A DNA stretch of 64,000 nt from Lachnospiraceae bacterium. Lineage in GTDB: Bacteria; Bacillota; Clostridia; Lachnospirales; Lachnospiraceae. The position numbers and the translations under genes were made by a program. The notes beneath the pieces were generated by a model that searched no databases, had not been told where the DNA came from, and worked only from the letters and a program-made list of their open reading frames with translations. The stretch spans positions 1 through 64,000 of the forward strand of contig JAJPWX010000042.1 of NCBI GenBank assembly GCA_021205755.1, written 5' to 3'. Of this stretch, positions 54,472-64,000 are shown piece after piece; position 1 is the stretch's first letter, and each line of letters opens with the position of its first letter.

Positions 54472-54531
54472 TTGACGACAGGAGTTGGGATTTGTACAAT
54501 GTTCGTAACCGTTCAGAACAGTATAGTTACG
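54472..54531 (+). promoter_or_regulatory. lacZ promoter followed by CGTAAC/GTTACG repeat
   Basis: TTGACG (54472-54477), 17 bases, TACAAT (54495-54500). CGTAAC (54504-54509) and GTTACG (54526-54531) form an inverted repeat at the expected start point, a likely operator or a copy of the dispersed GTAAC element. Confidence 0.7.
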
Positions 54532-54541
54532 AGTGAAATGA

Positions 54542-58012
<3,471 letters not shown>

Positions 58013-58120
58013 GGAATCGAAAGGCGATTGGTAGCATGAAATACTCCGATGAACAACGCGTAAAAAATATAAAGCAGCTCGAAGAAATAACAGAAAACAA
58101 ATAAGAGGGGGAAAAGCGAC

Positions 58121-59707
58121 ATGATTCAGAAAAATATTGTTCAATTGGTGCAATATGGCCTTACGACCGGCCTGATTGAGGCGGAGGATGCGATTTATAC
58201 AGCCAACCGTGTTCTGGAATTGCTGAAAATTGACGCTCTGGATGAGACAGCGGAGTCTGAAATTCTGGGTTTTGCGGCCGAAAAGACGGGGAGTGATGAC
58301 GCAGATATCATCGCGGCATTGCCGGACATCCTCGGCGCGATCTGTGACTATGCGTATGAAAACGGGATTCTGGAGGAAAATACGATCGGCTACCGGGATC
58401 TGTTTGACACGAAGGTGATGAGCCTGCTGGTCGACCGCCCTTCCAATGTGATCCGCAAGTTTAATGAGCGCTATCAGAAGGATCCGAAGCTGGCGACGGA
58501 TTTTCATTATAAATTCAGCCAGGATACCGATTATATCCGCCGTTACCGTATCGCGCGCGATATGAAATGGGTCGCTCCGACGGAGTATGGCGACCTGGAT
58601 ATCACGATTAACCTCTCTAAGCCGGAGAAGGATCCGAAAGCGATCGCGGCGGCGCGGAATGCAGCGCAGTCGGCGTACCCGAAATGCCAGCTTTGCATGG
58701 AAAATGAGGGCTACGCGGGGCGTCTGAATCATCCGGCGCGGCAAAACCACCGCATCATTCCGGTGACGATCAACGGCAGCCAGTGGGGCTTCCAGTATTC
58801 GCCTTATGTGTATTACAATGAGCACTGCATCGTGTTCAACCGGCAGCATGTGCCGATGAAGATTGAGCGCGCGACATTTGCGAAGCTGCTCGATTTTGTG
58901 CGGCAGTTCCCGCATTATTTTGTCGGCTCCAATGCGGATCTGCCGATCGTGGGCGGCTCTATTCTCAGCCACGACCACTTCCAGGGCGGCTGTTATGAGT
59001 TCGCGATGGCAAAAGCGCCGGTTGAGAAAAAACTTGTCTTTACCGGATATGAAGATGTCGAGGCCGGGATTGTCAAATGGCCGATGTCCGTCATCCGTAT
59101 CCGCAGTGAGCAGGCGGAGCGCCTGATTGATCTGGCGGACAAAATTCTGCTGGCATGGCGCAGCTATACGGATGAGACGGCGTTTGTGTTCGCCGAGACC
59201 GAAGGGGAGCCGCATAACACGATCACGCCGATTGCCCGGAAACGCGGCGGCAAATTCGAGCTCGACCTGGTGCTGCGAAACAATATTACGACAGAGGAGC
59301 ATCCGCTCGGCGTCTTCCATCCGCATGCGGAGCTGCATCATATCAAAAAAGAAAACATCGGTCTGATTGAGGTCATGGGTCTTGCAGTGCTTCCGGCCAG
59401 ACTGAAAGGAGAACTGGAACACCTAAAGACAGCGATGGTAGAAGGCCGCGATATTTCCGGGGATGAAGAGCTTGCTAAGCACGCGCCATGGGTAGAAGAG
59501 CTGAAGCTGAAATACCGGAACAGCACCAGTACAACGGGCGGCGTGGGAGAACCGCTTTGCTTTACGGCGGACGCCATTGACCGGATCATAGAGGATGAGG
59601 TCGGCTTGGTGTTCAGCAAGGTGCTGGAGCACGCCGGGGTCTATAAGCGCACGGAAGAAGGCCAGGCAGCGTTTTTAAGATTTGTGGAGTGTGTGAATTG
59701 TAGGTGA
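58121..59707 (+). CDS. galT: UDP-glucose-hexose-1-phosphate uridylyltransferase, class II
   Basis: This encodes 528 residues, the length of the Firmicutes GalT type (about 490-530) rather than the 350-residue E. coli type. SHDHFQGGCYEFAMAKAP holds the catalytic H284-D-H286. It exchanges UMP between UDP-glucose and galactose-1-phosphate in the Leloir pathway, using galactose freed by the upstream lacZ. AGAGGGGG precedes the ATG. galK and galE are not in the window. It converges with the GH5 gene with only four bases between stops. Confidence 0.95.
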   Translation: MIQKNIVQLVQYGLTTGLIEAEDAIYTANRVLELLKIDALDETAESEILGFAAEKTGSDDADIIAALPDILGAICDYAYENGILEENTIGYRDLFDTKVMSLLVDRPSNVIRKFNERYQKDPKLATDFHYKFSQDTDYIRRYRIARDMKWVAPTEYGDLDITINLSKPEKDPKAIAAARNAAQSAYPKCQLCMENEGYAGRLNHPARQNHRIIPVTINGSQWGFQYSPYVYYNEHCIVFNRQHVPMKIERATFAKLLDFVRQFPHYFVGSNADLPIVGGSILSHDHFQGGCYEFAMAKAPVEKKLVFTGYEDVEAGIVKWPMSVIRIRSEQAERLIDLADKILLAWRSYTDETAFVFAETEGEPHNTITPIARKRGGKFELDLVLRNNITTEEHPLGVFHPHAELHHIKKENIGLIEVMGLAVLPARLKGELEHLKTAMVEGRDISGDEELAKHAPWVEELKLKYRNSTSTTGGVGEPLCFTADAIDRIIEDEVGLVFSKVLEHAGVYKRTEEGQAAFLRFVECVNCR

Positions 59708-59711
59708 GAGC

Positions 59712-61310
59712 CTATAATTTCACGCTGACAAATAGCGATTCCGCTTCCTCCTGTTCAAGAACAAAATTTACCGCGTCGGTCACAACAATAAAACCGATAT
59801 CGGAAATCGTTCCGTCCGCTTCGATCGTCTGATTGTAGCTCTTTGGCGTAATGGTCAGCGAAGTGTCGGTAATGGAATACTCGCCGTTCCAGCTATCTGA
59901 GAGGGAGAAGCTGTCACTGAAATTCAGCGTTATCGTCCAGCCGGAAAGACTGCTACCGGAGATATTTTCCAGTTCCATCGTGTATTGGAAATAATATTGA
60001 CCGTTGCTTTCCCACTGATTCGCGAGGACAACCGTATATTCGATGGAACCCTCAGAGACGGTTCCGGTATCGCCGGAAGCGCCTGCCTGCGTGCCGCCGT
60101 TGGACGTATCAGCGGAATTGTTATCGGAATCGGAATCGCCGTCGGAACTGGAAGCATTTTCTGACGTATCCGCAGAGTTAGAACTTCCGGATGCGGTATC
60201 CTCCCCGGAAAGCGGCTCTCCGGTCAGCATTTCGTACAGCCACAGTCCGGATTCGTTGAGATCGTCGGCGGTGAAGCCACTGGTCTTTGTGCAGGTGCTT
60301 TTGAGGATCGCAGAGCTTTCGTCCCGGTTGGAAAGGTTCCACATGACATAGCTGATCTGGCAGCTGTCGAGCAGTGAAATCCACTGATTTGCCTGATCTA
60401 TGTCAAGCGCGCCGTTTCCACTGGCGTCACAGATGCCGTACTCGGAGACAAAGATGGGCAGCCCCGCATTTACCGCCGAGGTCAGCGTGCTGCGCAGAGA
60501 ATCTGTGTGCGTAGCAGCGTAAAAATGCAGCGTGTACATGAGATTGTCATATCCGGTGATGGGATCTGCGGCGGCCTGATCGACGTATTGAGACCAGTTC
60601 GGCGTCCCGACCAGAATCACGGCGTCCGGATCATTTGCGTGAATAATCGGGATGATTTCCGCAGCGTAAGCTTTGATGTCTGCCCAGGTTGTACTGCCAT
60701 TTGGCTCATTGCAAATTTCGTAGAGGACGTTCACATTGTCTGCATACGTAGAAGACATTTCCTCAAAGAAAGCTTTCGCTTCCTCGATGTAGGTATTCGG
60801 GTTCCCGTCAGAGAGAATGTGCCAGTCGATGATGACATACATATCCAGCTCGGTAGCGTATTCTACGCCGCTTTTTACCAGAGATTTCAGGTATTCCTGG
60901 TCGCCGTCTGTGCAGTAGCCGCCAGATTCCGCGGTATACATTGCCAGACGGATGATATTTATATTCCACTCATTTTTGAACTGTGCGAAGCAATCCTTAT
61001 TAATATATTCCGGATACCAGACGACACCGAGGGTGCTGATGCCTTTTAGCTGCACCGGATTGCCCTCCGAATTCGATAATTGCGTGCCGATGACCTGCAG
61101 TGCCCCGCAGGTGGACGGGACCGCAATGGCGGAATCCCCAGAGACCTCCCCGGAAGTATCTTCGGCTGCTGATTCGGAAACGCCCCCTTCGGCTGCTTCG
61201 CTTTCTTCGGCTTGTACACTTGCGGCATTCAGAAAGCCAAGTACGATGAAAAGGCCGAATGCCAGGATCAGGAGCATCGGGAATGGAAAAGATGCGATTT
61301 TCTGACTCAT
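59712..61310 (-). CDS. Secreted cellulase/endoglucanase, GH5 with CBM2
   Basis: This encodes 532 residues. A signal peptide and acidic linker precede the GH5 domain (about 70-370): NIIRLAMYTAE, IIDWHILSDGNP, acid/base E202 in ICNEPNG and nucleophile E290 in VSEYG. A Ser/Asp-rich linker (about 375-425) leads to a C-terminal CBM2-type domain with WESNGQYYFQYTMELENISGS. It should cut cellulose or other beta-1,4-glucans outside the cell. AGGGAGGG fixes the ATG at 61310; the longer frame runs through the promoter. Confidence 0.93.
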   Translation of the reverse strand: MSQKIASFPFPMLLILAFGLFIVLGFLNAASVQAEESEAAEGGVSESAAEDTSGEVSGDSAIAVPSTCGALQVIGTQLSNSEGNPVQLKGISTLGVVWYPEYINKDCFAQFKNEWNINIIRLAMYTAESGGYCTDGDQEYLKSLVKSGVEYATELDMYVIIDWHILSDGNPNTYIEEAKAFFEEMSSTYADNVNVLYEICNEPNGSTTWADIKAYAAEIIPIIHANDPDAVILVGTPNWSQYVDQAAADPITGYDNLMYTLHFYAATHTDSLRSTLTSAVNAGLPIFVSEYGICDASGNGALDIDQANQWISLLDSCQISYVMWNLSNRDESSAILKSTCTKTSGFTADDLNESGLWLYEMLTGEPLSGEDTASGSSNSADTSENASSSDGDSDSDNNSADTSNGGTQAGASGDTGTVSEGSIEYTVVLANQWESNGQYYFQYTMELENISGSSLSGWTITLNFSDSFSLSDSWNGEYSITDTSLTITPKSYNQTIEADGTISDIGFIVVTDAVNFVLEQEEAESLFVSVKL

Positions 61311-61368
61311 AAAAACCCTCCCTGTGAATGTAATGGTAACCTTATTTTTCATAACGCTTCTTACCATG

Positions 61369-61397
61369 ATTATAGCGACGGTCAGGGGAAATGTCAC
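61369..61397 (-). promoter_or_regulatory. Sigma-A promoter of the GH5 gene
   Basis: Minus-strand GTGACA (61397-61392), 17 bases, TATAAT (61374-61369). Confidence 0.8.
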
Positions 61398-61446
61398 GCT
61401 TTTTTTGATTGTAATGTTACAAGGAAGCCTGAAAGGATAAAAATAG

Positions 61447-61476
61447 TTGCATAAAACGCCCATTATTTGCTATAAT
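61447..61476 (+). promoter_or_regulatory. Sigma-A promoter of the ATPase gene
   Basis: TTGCAT (61447-61452), 18 bases, TATAAT (61471-61476). It gives a leader of about 170 bases. Confidence 0.75.
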
Positions 61477-61489
61477 ATAAAAAACCGTC

Positions 61490-61605
61490 ATTTCGGGCTT
61501 ATTTTGAATAAAACAAATTGATATTTCGGGATAAAAAATGAATAAAATAAATCGTTATTTCGGAAATTTCCATCTGAAATAAGCTATTCGGGTTTGAAAT
61601 TTCGA
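61490..61605 (+). repeat. ATTTCGG repeats in the ATPase leader
   Basis: ATTTCGGG at 61490 and 61523, ATTTCGGA at 61557 and ATTCGGG at 61586 are spaced 33, 34 and 29 bases; AATAAAAYAAATYG precedes the second and third. A cooperative regulator site array is possible. Confidence 0.5.
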
Positions 61606-61651
61606 TTTAAAAACAGAAACTTCAAACATGGGATGAAGAGGGGGCAGAATT

Positions 61652-62998
61652 ATGTTTAAACGCAAGATTTATGATGAAATGAAGAAATGGAAAGAAGAGT
61701 CGGATGGTATGTCAGCCCTTTTGATAGAAGGAGCAAGGCGTATCGGCAAGAGTACGGTAGTGACAGAATTTGCGAAGAATGAATATAAAGAATTCCTGCT
61801 GATTGACTTTTCCATATGTGAAGAAGCCATAAAAACAAATTTTGATAATATAGGGAACCTGGATATGTTCTTTCGGAATTTGTTTGTATTGATGGAAAAG
61901 GTGCTGCCTGTAGGCCAGTCGTTGATTGTATTTGATGAGGTTCAATTGTTCCCAAAAGCACGTCAAGCAATCAAGCAATTAGTGAAGGACGGAAGATATC
62001 ATTATGTTGAGACGGGCTCGCTCATATCCATAAACAGTAATGTGAAAGATATCCTGATTCCATCAGAAGAGGAAAGTCTGAAAATGTATCCGATGGATTT
62101 CGAGGAATTTTTATGGGCGAATGGCAATTATGTGTATATGGATGCAATAAGGGATTCTTTTGAACACAGAAAACCGCTGGGCGGCGACATCCACAGGAAA
62201 ATTATGCAGATGTTCAGAAACTATATGGCGGTCGGAGGAATGCCGCAGGCTGTGAGCGCTTATGTGGAGGGAAAAGATTTCCGGGCGATTGACCGGGTGA
62301 AAAGAAACATTATTAAACTGTATACGCAGGATTTGAAGAAGCATGATAGAGATGATGGGGATCGCGCCTCTTTGGTCTTCAAATCCTTACCGGAACAGCT
62401 GATGAACCATAATTCTGTCTTCCGATATTCGGTTGTAGATGAAAGCGCGAGGCAAAAGAATTGTATGAATGCCATTGATTTTTTGGGTGAGTCCATGATT
62501 GTAAATAATTGTCTCAATGTGACGAAGCCCGATGTGTCATTGGCGTTATATTCGGATCGCTCGAAATTTAAAATGTATATGGGTGATACCGGATTATTGA
62601 TTTCTTATTTATTACAAAACAGCAAGGAGACACCAGATAAAATGTACAGAGCGCTTATATTGGACAATCTGGGGATTAATCAAGGTATGATTTTTGAGAA
62701 TATGGTAGCACAGATGCTTCGCACCAATGGTTATGAGTTGTACTATCACGAATTTACTTATAAGGCAGAAAATAATGAGACGGAAAAGCCGTACGAGGTA
62801 GATTTCCTACTGGTAAGGGGGAAAAGAATTGTCCCAATAGAAGTGAAATCATCTAATTACCGAAGTCATAAATCGTTTGATTATTTTAAGACGAAATATG
62901 AGGTGAAAATGAACGAGAGGTATCTGATTTACGCAAAAGATTTAGATGTGGCAGAGGACATTACGTATATTCCAATTTATATGACGTGTTGTTTGTAA
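61652..62998 (+). CDS. AAA family ATPase with DUF4143 domain
   Basis: This encodes 448 residues. An N-terminal AAA_14 domain carries Walker A GARRIGKST (27-35) and Walker B LIVFDEVQLF; the C-terminal DUF4143 half contains a restriction-endonuclease-like core (YEVDFLLVRGKRIVPIEVKSS), with D, E and K in nuclease-fold order. Members are common and poorly understood; roles in stress or defence have been proposed. GAGGGGG precedes the ATG. It stands alone with its own promoter and repeat-rich leader; its lower GC than neighbours hints at separate ancestry. Confidence 0.92.
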   Translation: MFKRKIYDEMKKWKEESDGMSALLIEGARRIGKSTVVTEFAKNEYKEFLLIDFSICEEAIKTNFDNIGNLDMFFRNLFVLMEKVLPVGQSLIVFDEVQLFPKARQAIKQLVKDGRYHYVETGSLISINSNVKDILIPSEEESLKMYPMDFEEFLWANGNYVYMDAIRDSFEHRKPLGGDIHRKIMQMFRNYMAVGGMPQAVSAYVEGKDFRAIDRVKRNIIKLYTQDLKKHDRDDGDRASLVFKSLPEQLMNHNSVFRYSVVDESARQKNCMNAIDFLGESMIVNNCLNVTKPDVSLALYSDRSKFKMYMGDTGLLISYLLQNSKETPDKMYRALILDNLGINQGMIFENMVAQMLRTNGYELYYHEFTYKAENNETEKPYEVDFLLVRGKRIVPIEVKSSNYRSHKSFDYFKTKYEVKMNERYLIYAKDLDVAEDITYIPIYMTCCL

Positions 62999-63102
62999 GA
63001 TCGTTGTTATTATTTTTCAAATCTGATCGCGGTTCGTTCTGGTTTTTGATGAATGGTTCTTTCTGGCTGAAGGCAGGAACTGCGAGATGCCAAACGAGTG
63101 CC

Positions 63103-63131
63103 TTGCAAGACAGAATTTTGTATGATAGAAT
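63103..63131 (+). promoter_or_regulatory. Promoter of the LCP gene
   Basis: TTGCAA (63103-63108), 17 bases, TAGAAT (63126-63131). The transcript would start near 63138, about 105 bases before the start codon. Confidence 0.65.
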
Positions 63132-63243
63132 GACTTTACCATACGTATTCCGTGCGGACGCGCAGAAAAGACAGTCCCGGAAAGCGTGAATCGGTACAGC
63201 AGTGAAACCGAAGCATTAATTAAGAATTTTAGGAGAAACAGAA

Positions 63244-64000
63244 ATGGCGGATAGGGATAAAAAGAAAAAACGAGGCGGACGGCGTCTGGTTCTGGTGGGG
63301 ACATTGAGCGTAGTGGCAGTTATGCTGATTTTGGCATGTGTCGCCGCGTTTGCGGTCAATCATGTGATGAGCAGCATCAGCGAGATTGAGGAAGTTGAGC
63401 TTCTGGATCCGGAAAGCGAAGATTTTGAGACGGATGAGGATGCCGGTGAGGACAGTATGGATCCGGATGAGGTAGAATGGGCAGAGGATGTGGAAGAGGA
63501 GACAGAAAAGAGTGCAGGTGTGACGAATATTCTGCTGATCGGGCAGGATACGCGTACGACAGGCGCGCGGGAGCGCTCGGATTCCATGATTCTCATTTCG
63601 ATCAACGACGATACGGATGAGGTCAATATGATTTCTATTATGCGGGATCTGTATGTACAGATTCCCGGCTATTCAGACAACCGCATCAACGCTGCTTACC
63701 AGTTTGGCGGGGCGACGCTGCTTGATGAGGTGATTGAGAAGAACTTCGGCGTGACGATTGATTATAATGTAGAGATTGATTTTTCTGGTTTCCAGAGCGT
63801 CATTGACCTGTTAGGGGGCGTGGATATCACGCTGACCTCGACGGAGGCAAGCTATTTCCGAGCACAGGGATATAGTGTGTCGGAAGGCACCAATCATGTG
63901 TACGGCGAGTTTGCGCTTGTCTATGCGCGCACACGGTATGTTTCTACAGCCACGGAGGCCAACGACTTTGGCCGGACCCAGCGGCAGCGCGCGGTAATTA
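63244..64000 (+). CDS. LytR-CpsA-Psr (LCP) family protein, 3' end beyond the window
   Basis: At least 252 residues are encoded and the frame is open at the window edge. A basic cytoplasmic tip, one membrane helix (RLVLVGTLSVVAVMLILACVAAF region, about 15-40) and an acidic linker precede the LCP domain: ILLIGQDTR, RSDSMILISI, MRDLYVQIPGY, and FGRTQRQR with the pyrophosphate-binding arginines. LCP enzymes attach teichoic acids or capsular polymers to peptidoglycan outside the membrane. TTAGGAG precedes the ATG. Confidence 0.93.
   Translation, partial: MADRDKKKKRGGRRLVLVGTLSVVAVMLILACVAAFAVNHVMSSISEIEEVELLDPESEDFETDEDAGEDSMDPDEVEWAEDVEEETEKSAGVTNILLIGQDTRTTGARERSDSMILISINDDTDEVNMISIMRDLYVQIPGYSDNRINAAYQFGGATLLDEVIEKNFGVTIDYNVEIDFSGFQSVIDLLGGVDITLTSTEASYFRAQGYSVSEGTNHVYGEFALVYARTRYVSTATEANDFGRTQRQRAVI

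Overview
The window looks like a chromosomal segment of a strictly anaerobic, spore-forming gut Clostridium relative, most likely a Lachnospiraceae member. Evidence for this: a [FeFe] hydrogenase, SpoVT, the iron-linked DUF2325/DUF3793/flavodoxin cluster, strong AGGAGG-type ribosome binding sites, moderate GC with AT-rich promoters, and several plant-polysaccharide enzymes. The species cannot be named from the sequence alone. Both tRNA genes lack an encoded CCA end, and a CCA-adding enzyme is present. No transposase, integrase, phage gene, rRNA or CRISPR array was found.

Layout. 1-1.3 kb: tail of one gene, then a three-gene translationally coupled DUF3791-DUF3990-DUF3791 cassette bracketed by look-alike hairpins. 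1.35-4.4 kb: cyclophilin and a large pRiA4b ORF-3-type protein (minus strand). 4.5-6.5 kb: a probable metal-regulated DUF2325, DUF3793 and flavodoxin cluster. 6.5-8.3 kb: cold-shock protein with a terminator-like leader, and a trigger-factor-like lipoprotein. 8.5-13.1 kb: CCA-adding enzyme, two EamA exporters, PflX-like radical SAM protein. 13.1-22.4 kb: a carbohydrate locus (membrane protein, LacI and AraC regulators, Tat-signal binding protein, two permeases, two SGNH esterases). 22.4-27.5 kb: complete livKHMGF amino-acid ABC transporter. 27.6-31.7 kb: NuoF/GltD fusion flavoprotein overlapping a group A [FeFe] hydrogenase. 31.8-33.4 kb: bioY under a BirA box, tRNA-Thr, spoVT. 33.5-38.2 kb: secreted GH53 galactanase, pncB, an unexplained repeat region, tRNA-Gln. 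38.2-40.7 kb: BlaI/M56 sensor pair without a beta-lactamase. 40.8-59.7 kb: a galactan utilisation region. 59.7-64 kb: secreted GH5 cellulase with CBM2, an AAA/DUF4143 ATPase, and the start of an LCP cell-wall ligase.

How the genes work together. The 43-60 kb region reads as a beta-1,4-galactan pathway. A secreted GH53 (33.7 kb) would cut galactan outside the cell. A GanSPQ/MalEFG-like transporter (43.6-47.3 kb) would import oligosaccharides. An intracellular GH53 and a GH2 beta-galactosidase would release galactose, and GalT would pass it toward the Leloir pathway; galK and galE are not in the window. LacI-type operators (TGCGCAA...TTGCGCA) flank an excellent sigma-A promoter upstream of the binding protein. 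The hydrogenase pair would dispose of reductant from this fermentation.

The most unusual content is non-coding. It includes several families of dispersed palindromic repeats, one of which appears to lie in-frame inside lacZ; a 164-bp MITE-like element; a promoter with a palindrome filling its spacer that occurs twice, 52 kb apart; and a terminator between the cspA promoter and its start codon.
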